Positions 1 to 7,278 of a DNA stretch of 43,695 bases are shown here, in pieces. Position 1 is the first letter of the stretch; every line of letters begins with the position of its first letter. Origin of the DNA: Acidobacteriota bacterium (lineage in GTDB: Bacteria; Acidobacteriota; Holophagae; Acanthopleuribacterales; Acanthopleuribacteraceae). The notes under the pieces were generated by a model. It saw only the letters and a list, made by a program, of their open reading frames with translations, did not search any database and had not been told where the DNA came from. The translations under genes were made by a program, and so were the position numbers. The stretch lies in the NCBI GenBank assembly GCA_030066195.1, contig JASJCB010000072.1, forward strand, positions 1 to 43,695, in the 5' to 3' direction.

Positions 1-267
1 CTTGTCCTATCCGTGGACGGGCTCATTCTGGTCATAAAATATGGCGAAGATCCCGGCCGCCTCAGCGGCATTGCCCTGAACCACGAATTCCGACACCTTG
101 CGTCCTTCAATGAATCTTTTGGCGAGGTGGTGTATATCAGCAGCTTCAACGACCGAATACTCACTATTACCGTCCAGGAAGACGGAGAGTACCAGATCAC
201 CGCGCATGCTGTCCGCCTTCAAAGAAAGAGAGGTGAACCGCCGGCAACCCAACCGGACTATCATTGA
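1..267 (+). CDS. 3' end of an unknown gene (partial, runs off the left edge)
   Basis: The frame is open from the first base and stops at 265-267, so this would be the last 88 residues of a longer protein. I do not recognise it. The tail alternates short hydrophobic and polar residues (ILTITVQEDGEYQITAHAV), the pattern of a beta-strand domain of the kind that ends many secreted proteins, but that is only a resemblance. An antisense frame (291 down to 7, 94 aa) is also open. I prefer the plus strand because its third codon positions are richer in G and C and because the pattern fits a beta domain. Which strand is coding is not settled. Confidence 0.42.
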   Translation, partial: LVLSVDGLILVIKYGEDPGRLSGIALNHEFRHLASFNESFGEVVYISSFNDRILTITVQEDGEYQITAHAVRLQRKRGEPPATQPDYH

Positions 268-300
268 TCGCGGTCGAGCTTTCGTTCTCAAGAGGTGTCT

Positions 301-416
301 TCAACGTTCTTCTCGTTGACGTCAAAACCCGGACCGACACGTAAAAATCACCTCGGGTTGACGTTAATTGACGTCATCATTCTCCCCATTGACGCTATCT
401 CACGTTAAGATAGAAA
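301..416 (+). promoter_or_regulatory. Phased TTGACG array and probable promoter of the kinase gene
   Basis: Four TTGACG elements in the same orientation start at 316, 358, 368 and 389. Two extend to the palindrome TGACGTCA and one to TGACGTTA. The spacings are 42, 10 and 21 bp, close to whole helical turns, so all would face one side of the DNA. The last copy can serve as a -35 box, with TAGAAA at 411-416 as a poor -10 (16-bp spacer). TCAACG at 301-306 and CGTTGA at 314-319 add an inverted pair. This could be a cooperative operator for the gene at 438. Confidence 0.4.
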
Positions 417-437
417 TGGAACCGGGGAGCACGAGGC

Positions 438-3400
438 ATGTCCGAATATGATCAACAATTGGAACGTCTTATCGACGAAGGGCTCATCAGTCCCGATGAT
501 GTTGACCAATTGTTGTCACGCGCCCGTGCCGAGAACGCCTCGCCCCTGACCTTGCTTTACGAGGACGGCCTTTGCTCTCAAGAAACCCTGGCCGCTCTTG
601 CCAAACCGGAGCCGGTCGGGGTCGATGTGAACGCTACTCTTGACCTTGCGGCAACACAAGCTCCGGGTAATCCGGCGTCGGGCCCCGGCGTTTCCCTGCC
701 GGCGCACTACCAACTCGGCGAATTGTTGGGTCGCGGCGCCATGGGCAAGGTCTACAAGGCCCTCGATACCCGGCTGCAGCGTCACGTGGCCGTCAAGTTC
801 CTGATCGATGACGACCCCGACCTGGTCACGCGGTTCGTTCGCGAGGCGCGTGCTCAAGCCCGGGTGGAACACGATCACCTCTGCAAGGTTTTCGAGGTTG
901 GTGAGGAACAGGGCAGACCCTATATCGTCATGCAGCTCATCCAGGGAAAAACTCTGGACGAAACGGCGGCGAACATGACCCTGGAACAAAAATTGTTGGC
1001 GGTGAAAGACGCGGCGGAAGCGGTGCACCAGGCCAACCGCTCCGGCCTGATTCACCGCGACCTGAAGCCCGGCAACATCCTGGTGGAACAACTTGCGGAC
1101 GGCCGTTTCAAGCCCTATGTGATGGACTTCGGTCTCGCCCGCCTGACCACCGACCGGAACCTGACCATGCACGGCGCCGTTCTGGGAACGCCGGGTTATA
1201 TGTCGCCCGAGCAAGCCGCCGGGGAAACCGAACGGGTAGATCGCCGCACCGATGTCTACGGGCTGGGCGCCTCGCTCTACCACCTGATTACCGGTCAAGC
1301 CCCGTTCGGCGGCCCCTCCCTGGGCACGCTTCTGCTCAACATTCAACACGACATGCCGGCGCCGCCCAGGCAGTTGAAACCCGGCATCCCCCGCGATGTG
1401 GAAGTCATTGCCTTGAAATGCCTGGAAAAAGATCCCGACAGCCGTTATCCCTCCGCAAAAGCCCTGGCCGAGGATCTGGGCCGCTATTTGGACGGCGACC
1501 CCATTCAAGCAGAACCACCCGGTATGCTCCACCGCACGGCCCTGCTCATCCGCAAACACCGTGTCCTGTTCTCGGTCGTCAGCGCCGCCTTACTGCTCCT
1601 TGCCCTTTCTCTGGTCTGGGGCGCCTGGCGGGCTTCCGCTCGCGCCGCGTTGGAACGCAACCTGACCCAACAGGTTACCCGTATCGAAGCCCTGGCCCGA
1701 CACATCTACATGTCCCGCGCACACGATACCAGATCCAGTATGCAGCGACTTCATCGGCGTATGGACGATCTGCGCGGGCTGATGGAATCCTCGGGTCGGA
1801 CCGCCGTCGGGCCGGGTCATTATGCATTGGGCAGGGGCTACCTGGCTCTGGGCGAGGCGGAATCGGCTCTTCAAAGCCTGGAAACAGCTGTGAAGGAGGA
1901 CTATGAGACACCGCAGACGGCCTATTCCCTGGGGCTTGCCTACCATCGCGTCTATATTGAAAAAGCCGCTCACATTTCCGCAACCACCGACACGGGCAAC
2001 CGTGAAACTCAGCTTCAAGAGATCCGGCAACGGTACCGGGCTCCCTCTCTCACCTGGCTCCGTTCGGCAAAAAACCATGATCTTGCCTCCGATCCCTATC
2101 AACAAGCGCTGGTTGCCTTCTCCGAGGAACGCTTCGACGAGGCTTTGAAGCTGATCAAGGAAACCCAACAGGCAACTCCCTGGTTTTACGAGGCTCGACT
2201 ATTGCAGGCCGGCATTCTTCAGGACCAGGGCCGGGCCGAATTGTTGTCGGGCCAGACGGAGAAGGCCGAAAGTATGTTTAATCAAGCCTTGGACGCTTAT
2301 GAACGCGCCGCCGAAACAGCCCCATGTGATCCCAGAACCTATAACGGTAAACTCTATGTCCTGAAGCTGCTCATTACCGATGAATACGATTTCCAGATCC
2401 TGGAACAACATGTCAACCGCTTCCTGAACGTCACCGAGCGAATGGAAACCATCTTCCCGGATCGGTGGAAAGTGGCGCTGGACCTTGCCTGGATCTACCG
2501 CACCTATGCCCGCCGGCTATTATTGAGGGGAGAAGATCCCTCGGAGGCTTTCGATAAAGCCGTTTCCGCCGTTTTCGAGGCAGAGGAAAAAGGCGCGCCG
2601 ATGACCCGAACGGCTAATGAGCTGGGCAGCATCTACCTGCAAATCGCCAAAATCCCGGGCAAGCGACCTGCCGAGGCCGAGGCCATGGTGGGCAAGTCCG
2701 TCGACCAATTGGAGCGCGTTCCACTCGCGAATCGCCAGGTCAATTGGTACTACGAATCAGGGGAGGCCTATCGCGCCATGGCCCGTTTCAAACGTCGCTC
2801 GGGCAGAACCCCCTGTCCCGAATACGAAAAAGCCTTTTCGGCCTATACCAAAGCCCAAGCCGTGGCCAACGGTTGGGCGGGTCCGCTTTACGGCCTGGCG
2901 CTTACTTCCTTCGACAAGGCAAAGGCCCGTTGCGGTGAGCAATCCGCGGTTGACCTGCTGAAGCAGTCCCTCGAATACCAGGAGGCCGCGATCAGCATTA
3001 ACCCCAGTCTCGGCCATATGTATTACCAAAAGGGGCGCATCCTGCGCCTGCTCGCCCAAGACGGTTTTTCCGCCGGCAAAAGCCTCGATGAGACCTATGC
3101 CCGACAGGCCATGCAAGCCTTTGAAACCGCGACGGACCTGAGTCCCAAAGTCCCCGATTACTATGGAGAAAGAGCGCATCTCTTACAGGTGACGGCGCTC
3201 GATGCCTGGAATAACGGCAAACCCTACGCCGAGTATTTCGAAAGAGGCAAGGCTATATGCCGTGAGGGGCTGGCCCGCTTACCCGGAAACTACAAGCTGC
3301 GGATTCGACTGGCCCACCTGCTCTATTTCCAGGGTAAATTCCTGGTTCGGCAGCGATCGAACCCCGGCGACCTGTTGGATCGAACGATCGCGATTCTTCA

Positions 3401-3971
3401 GGAAGCCCGACAGAAGGTGAGCAGCAATGACATTTTTATCCTTCTGGGCAGCGCCTACCGGCTGAAAGCGGAATATGTGATGGTCCAAGGAAACCGCCCG
3501 GATCGTTTGATCGACTCGGCTCGTTCCGCCTTTGAAAGTGTTTTGCGGGTCAATCCCAAGCACCGGGAGGCCAACCGTTCACTGGGTCGTCTGGCCACCC
3601 TGGAAGGACGCCTTTTGCTTTCCAGAGGCAAAGATCCAACGGATGTATTCAACGCCGCGGCGGTGTATTTGGACAAGGCTCTGGCTGCCGGCCCACAATC
3701 ACCCCTGGTTCAGGTTGCGCTTGGACGGCTTGCTCATTCACAAAGCCGGCCGGCTTCATGGGATCAGGGGCTGGAATATCTCGACCGACTGCTGGCGATC
3801 CGGCCCGACCATCCTGAAGCACTAGCGGTTAAAGCCGCCATCCTGCGCCGAAAGGCTGAATTGAAGCCTGCCGACATGTTCGGTCGGCAGGCCGCGGCCC
3901 TTTGGGAAAAAGCCCTGGCAGGAAACCGGCACCTTGCCCCGGAATGGGGCCCGGAGCTACCTTTGAATTGA
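438..3971 (+). CDS. Transmembrane serine/threonine protein kinase with long TPR-like C-terminal region
   Basis: 1177 aa. Residues 1-60 form a small helical N-terminal segment. The Hanks-type kinase domain spans about 92-350: P-loop GRGAMGKVY near 98, VAVK lysine near 119, catalytic HRDLKPGN near 206, DFG near 230, and GTPGYMSPEQ as the activation-segment end. HRD carries the arginine typical of kinases switched on by activation-loop phosphorylation. A single membrane helix lies at about 375-397 (VLFSVVSAALLLLALSLVW). The remaining ~780 residues are helical with recurrent Ala/Tyr/Leu spacing typical of TPR or Sel1-like repeats, presumably outside the membrane as a sensor or scaffold. The ATG follows GGGGAG and GAGG purine runs. 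It stops one base before the convergent gene's stop codon. Target proteins are unknown. Confidence 0.93.
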   Translation: MSEYDQQLERLIDEGLISPDDVDQLLSRARAENASPLTLLYEDGLCSQETLAALAKPEPVGVDVNATLDLAATQAPGNPASGPGVSLPAHYQLGELLGRGAMGKVYKALDTRLQRHVAVKFLIDDDPDLVTRFVREARAQARVEHDHLCKVFEVGEEQGRPYIVMQLIQGKTLDETAANMTLEQKLLAVKDAAEAVHQANRSGLIHRDLKPGNILVEQLADGRFKPYVMDFGLARLTTDRNLTMHGAVLGTPGYMSPEQAAGETERVDRRTDVYGLGASLYHLITGQAPFGGPSLGTLLLNIQHDMPAPPRQLKPGIPRDVEVIALKCLEKDPDSRYPSAKALAEDLGRYLDGDPIQAEPPGMLHRTALLIRKHRVLFSVVSAALLLLALSLVWGAWRASARAALERNLTQQVTRIEALARHIYMSRAHDTRSSMQRLHRRMDDLRGLMESSGRTAVGPGHYALGRGYLALGEAESALQSLETAVKEDYETPQTAYSLGLAYHRVYIEKAAHISATTDTGNRETQLQEIRQRYRAPSLTWLRSAKNHDLASDPYQQALVAFSEERFDEALKLIKETQQATPWFYEARLLQAGILQDQGRAELLSGQTEKAESMFNQALDAYERAAETAPCDPRTYNGKLYVLKLLITDEYDFQILEQHVNRFLNVTERMETIFPDRWKVALDLAWIYRTYARRLLLRGEDPSEAFDKAVSAVFEAEEKGAPMTRTANELGSIYLQIAKIPGKRPAEAEAMVGKSVDQLERVPLANRQVNWYYESGEAYRAMARFKRRSGRTPCPEYEKAFSAYTKAQAVANGWAGPLYGLALTSFDKAKARCGEQSAVDLLKQSLEYQEAAISINPSLGHMYYQKGRILRLLAQDGFSAGKSLDETYARQAMQAFETATDLSPKVPDYYGERAHLLQVTALDAWNNGKPYAEYFERGKAICREGLARLPGNYKLRIRLAHLLYFQGKFLVRQRSNPGDLLDRTIAILQEARQKVSSNDIFILLGSAYRLKAEYVMVQGNRPDRLIDSARSAFESVLRVNPKHREANRSLGRLATLEGRLLLSRGKDPTDVFNAAAVYLDKALAAGPQSPLVQVALGRLAHSQSRPASWDQGLEYLDRLLAIRPDHPEALAVKAAILRRKAELKPADMFGRQAAALWEKALAGNRHLAPEWGPELPLN

Positions 3972-3972
3972 A

Positions 3973-4593
3973 TTACAGACAAGGGTTCGGCGGCGGTGGC
4001 GGCGGCGGAGGAGGATCGAGGTCCAGATCACCTTCCGCACCACCGGTTTCTTCCAGGTCTAACCTCTGGAACTTTGCAACAGGAGAGGCCGCGATGGTCC
4101 ACATGCAACCTTCGTCGGGATATTGAAACTCGAAGACACATTGGTTCACCTCGGCAGGAATGGTGACATAATTATCTCCGATTTTGAGCTTCACATCATC
4201 CGTCACGCTCTCGGAGAAAATGGCGATGCGCACCTTCTCACCGGCATATTTGCCTTTGATTTTAGCCAGGACATTGAGGCCGCCGTTCTTGTTGACCCTA
4301 AAGGCTGCGCGTTCTCGTCCGTCGTTGGTTACGTTGATTCGGTAGGGGAAATGTTGATCATTTTTCAAGCCGAACCAGTAGGCGCCCATTGCCTGTTTGC
4401 CGACGGTATATTCGATGCCTTTGGTTATTGGGTTCGGAGTTTGGGTAAAGGGCGAAAGATCGGCCCATACCGGTTCGCCCGGCAAATGGTAAAAGATGAT
4501 TTTTCCGCCGGGCCGCACCGAGGGTAGGCCCACATTGATCTGGTCGCCGTTCTGAACAATGACGTAAACGGCGTCGATAGGATGTATGTCCAC
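3973..4593 (-). CDS. Hypothetical protein with polyproline tail
   Basis: 206 aa from a GTG at 4593 that sits six bases after AAGGAGG; the longer frame reaches 4635 but lacks such a site. No family is recognised. The protein looks beta-rich and soluble, with no signal peptide or membrane helix. It has two cysteines mid-to-late (NQCVFEF and EGCMWT) and ends in an acidic stretch, nine consecutive prolines and NPCL. The proline run is coded by a GGC/GGT-rich simple repeat on the plus strand. The gene converges on the kinase gene with one base between the stop codons. A role near the kinase or the sigma54 activator upstream is possible but unsupported. Confidence 0.75.
   Translation of the reverse strand: MDIHPIDAVYVIVQNGDQINVGLPSVRPGGKIIFYHLPGEPVWADLSPFTQTPNPITKGIEYTVGKQAMGAYWFGLKNDQHFPYRINVTNDGRERAAFRVNKNGGLNVLAKIKGKYAGEKVRIAIFSESVTDDVKLKIGDNYVTIPAEVNQCVFEFQYPDEGCMWTIAASPVAKFQRLDLEETGGAEGDLDLDPPPPPPPPPNPCL
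3989..4015. repeat. GGC/GGA trinucleotide repeat coding the polyproline tail
   Basis: A run of GGC, GGT and GGA triplets; on the minus strand it encodes nine prolines at the end of the hypothetical protein. Such runs can change length by slippage. Confidence 0.7.
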
Positions 4594-4660
4594 GTTGTCC
4601 TCCTTGTAGACAAACGGTTCTACCAATCTCGTCACAACATGTACAGCACGAAACGTGCCG

Positions 4661-6304
4661 CTAGCGTAAGCCCAAACGATTCATGCGTCTACGCAAAGCC
4701 CGTATGGATATGCGCAAGGCATCCGCAACCAACAGTTCGTCGTTGTCGTGGGTTTGCAAACAGGCTCGGATCTCCTCCGCGTCGATTTCCGTTGCGCGAC
4801 GTAAGCCCGGTGTCTTGTCAATCAACAGGTAGATGGCCGCCCGCGAAATGCCCAGATGGTCTGCCGCCGCTTGCAGGTCCCACCGGCAGACTTTTAGAGC
4901 GGAGATCAATTCGTCCTCGGCTATTTCCCTGGGTTTGCGGCGTTGGGATTGCACCTCTTGACCCGAAGACGCCGGAACGGGTTCCGGAGGGATCGTTTCC
5001 GGTGTGGATTGTACGGACGTTCCCGTGATCTTCCGGTGTGCCGAAGCCGGTTCATACGCGGGCGACGACGGGGCGTCCGCCAACATCTCCTCCACCTTGG
5101 GCACCAACCGCAGGCAGGTTTCGCCGCGACAGCCGATGACCAACTGACGCACCATATTGCGCAATTGGCGGATATTGCCCGGCCAGTGAAAGGTCAGCAG
5201 GCGTTTCACGAGATCGGTGGGCAACCAGGGATCCGCGGCTGGATCGGTGGGTTTTAATCGAGCCGACATGCCGATTTTTTCCATTTCAACGCGGGCGAAA
5301 TGCATGAAAAGGCGGCCGAAATCCTCCAGCCGTTCGGGGAGCGGCGGCAGACGGATTTCGTAACCGGCCAGGCGATGAAAAAGCGGGGTTTTGAAGGAGG
5401 CATCGGCCATCTTGGTTTCCAGATCGGCATCGGTGGCGGCTACCAGTCGGGTATCGATACGCACCGGTTTCTGAGCACCCACCGGACTGATCTCCCCCGA
5501 TTCCAGGGCGCGCAGCAAAAGCACCTGAACCTCAGGGGGCGCCTCGCCGATCTCATCCAAGAAGAGAGTTCCGCCCCTGGCCGCGCGGAAATAACCTTCC
5601 TGGTTGCGTTCCGCACCGGTAAACGAACCCTTCACCGCGCCGAATAACTCGGAAGCGGCCAGGGACGCGGGAACGGCCCCCATGTTGACACTGACGAAGG
5701 CGCGTTTGCGTTTCCCGGCGTCGTGAATCGCCCGGGCTACCAGTTCCTTACCGGTGCCGGATGCGCCGCGCAAGAGGACGGGCGTATCCAGATCCGCCAC
5801 CTTGGTAATTTCTTCCCGAACAAACAAGATCCCGTCACTGAAACCGACCAGTGACGGCACCTCCGGCGGCAGTTGCCGACGGGTACGCATATGGTGCAAC
5901 AGCAAGACGATGCGTTCGGCCAGGACGATGATGACCCCGGCGGCCAACTGTTCGATGCTGAACAACCAGTCTCTCTGGTCAGGCTGCCCGACCACCTCGA
6001 TCAGCGTTTTACATCGCAGCCTGACCAGGCGAACACCGCCTAAACCGGCCGGTAAGAAAGCAATGGGCTCGCGGCTGAGAAAGGGATCGGCAAGCGGCCT
6101 GCTCCAGGCGCCGTCAGGAGGTTTGAAATCGCATTCCACCCTGGAGAGGTGGACATCGCAGCCGCTGTTCAAAGGAGCCAGAAGGGCGACCTCACCGATG
6201 CGCGTGGTATCGGGATGCGCGATCAAGGTAAGGGCCGGAGACACGGTGGGCTCCTCCGCCTTCTTGCCTCTTCCCGGAATCAGGGTACTGGCATTCTCAT
6301 CCAC
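4661..6304 (-). CDS. Sigma54-dependent transcriptional activator (FHA-like front, AAA+, Fis-type HTH)
   Basis: About 547 aa. A GTG at 6304 lies 12 bases after AGGAGG and gives MDENASTLIPGR as N-terminus; an ATG at 6361 is possible but adds an unlikely Cys/Val-rich stretch. The first ~130 residues have the look of an FHA phosphothreonine-binding domain (HPDTTRIGEVALL..., DPFLSREPIAFLP), which suits a genome with Hanks kinases; that is an inference. The AAA+ core shows Walker A GASGTGKE, the sigma54 loop as GSFTGA rather than GAFTGA, Walker B TLFLDEIGE and FHWPGNIRQL. The C-terminus contains one Fis-like helix-turn-helix (LQAAADHLGISRAAIYLLI) and a second similar stretch at the very end (DELLVADALRISIRALRRRM). 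Its target promoters are not visible here. Confidence 0.9.
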   Translation of the reverse strand: MDENASTLIPGRGKKAEEPTVSPALTLIAHPDTTRIGEVALLAPLNSGCDVHLSRVECDFKPPDGAWSRPLADPFLSREPIAFLPAGLGGVRLVRLRCKTLIEVVGQPDQRDWLFSIEQLAAGVIIVLAERIVLLLHHMRTRRQLPPEVPSLVGFSDGILFVREEITKVADLDTPVLLRGASGTGKELVARAIHDAGKRKRAFVSVNMGAVPASLAASELFGAVKGSFTGAERNQEGYFRAARGGTLFLDEIGEAPPEVQVLLLRALESGEISPVGAQKPVRIDTRLVAATDADLETKMADASFKTPLFHRLAGYEIRLPPLPERLEDFGRLFMHFARVEMEKIGMSARLKPTDPAADPWLPTDLVKRLLTFHWPGNIRQLRNMVRQLVIGCRGETCLRLVPKVEEMLADAPSSPAYEPASAHRKITGTSVQSTPETIPPEPVPASSGQEVQSQRRKPREIAEDELISALKVCRWDLQAAADHLGISRAAIYLLIDKTPGLRRATEIDAEEIRACLQTHDNDELLVADALRISIRALRRRMNRLGLR

Positions 6305-6641
6305 GGAAACCAGAGCCTCCTCGATAGTTTGTACTACAAGGCAAATTCTAACACATAGCATATAGCTTTATATCTACGATTGCCGGGCCCGAGCCCAAAA
6401 GGAGATTCGATATTTCGGCATTTTCCAACTGACGACACAAAAAACATTTCGTGTGACAACTCCATCCAAGACCCGGGTATCTAACTGCTCTCAAAAAGGT
6501 TGAACGAAGTACACAGTAAAGGAGCCGCTTCATTCTCTAGGGTATCTCCGGCACTTTTTCAGTTTTCGAATAAACCGCTTTTCAACACGCTCCGTTTCAA
6601 CCTGCGACATGACGAAACGACGACCCGCACGGAGGCTCGAC
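6305..6641. other. Divergent intergenic region, no gene seen
   Basis: Separates the sigma54 activator (minus) from the secreted protein gene (plus). It contains the activator's AGGAGG (6317-6322 on the minus strand) and, at 6631-6635, the GGAGG of the plus gene. AT-rich patches occur near 6355-6375 and 6540-6600, but I could not fix a convincing -35/-10 pair or a -24/-12 sigma54 box. Confidence 0.5.
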
Positions 6642-7154
6642 ATGAAAAAAGTATTTGTTGCCGCACTGACCGCCCTGTTCTTCCTGCCCACGCTCACCGC
6701 CGCCGAAGCCGCTAAATTCCTGCGCTTCGAAATGGTAGAAACTTCGAATGAAACACCGACCGAGGTCAAGCTTCGCATCCCGCTTTCCCTACTCGCGGCC
6801 TTCACCGAAAAAATCGATGAGGCCGTTGCCGAGGTGGAACTGAACGATCAGGACATCGACTTCAAGGCTGTATGGGATGAAGTTCGCGCGGCCGGTCCCA
6901 ATGAGTATTTGGAGATCAATTCCGAGGACACCTATTTGAAGGTAACCACCACTGAAACCCACGTAAAAGTCGATGCCACGGGTGATAACGGCGAAGCCGT
7001 CACCGCTTCCTTCCCCCTGGCTTTGGGCGACCTTCTCTTCAGCTACGGCGACCTTAGCTCGGGTGACCTGTTGAACGAACTGGCGCAAATGACCGGTCAA
7101 GACCTGTTGACCCTGGAAGGCGATACAGTCAGCGCCCGCGCCTGGGTAGAGTAA
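6642..7154 (+). CDS. Secreted protein of unknown function
   Basis: 170 aa. The ATG at 6642 follows GGAGG by six bases. The N-terminus is a clean Sec signal peptide: MKK, a hydrophobic core (VFVAALTALFFLPTLTA) and a cleavage-like AEA-AK near residue 24. The mature part is small and acidic, with no cysteines and no known motif. It alternates strands and helices, including a segment rich in Thr/Val (YLKVTTTETHVKVDA). I do not recognise a family. The gene stands alone between an activator on one side and a terminator on the other, so it is probably monocistronic and periplasmic. Confidence 0.85.
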   Translation: MKKVFVAALTALFFLPTLTAAEAAKFLRFEMVETSNETPTEVKLRIPLSLLAAFTEKIDEAVAEVELNDQDIDFKAVWDEVRAAGPNEYLEINSEDTYLKVTTTETHVKVDATGDNGEAVTASFPLALGDLLFSYGDLSSGDLLNELAQMTGQDLLTLEGDTVSARAWVE

Positions 7155-7191
7155 CTTATTTCCCAGCCGGAAACGGCACGCACGCCCAATC

Positions 7192-7221
7192 AACGGCGCC
7201 CGCGAGGGCGCCGTTTTTTCT
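7192..7221 (+). terminator. Rho-independent terminator
   Basis: Perfect 9-bp stem AACGGCGCC / GGCGCCGTT (7192-7200 with 7207-7215), 6-nt loop, then a run of six T. It ends the secreted-protein transcript, about 40 bases after the stop codon. Confidence 0.9.
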
Positions 7222-7278
7222 TTGGGATCGAAGCAGGCCGGTTCGCAATAACCGTGAACCGGCCCCTTCAATTTGCGT

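Noticed and set aside
7..291. A 94-codon ORF on the minus strand
   Set aside because: It overlaps the plus-strand frame completely. Plus-strand codon composition and the beta-domain pattern look more convincing, but the choice is not certain.
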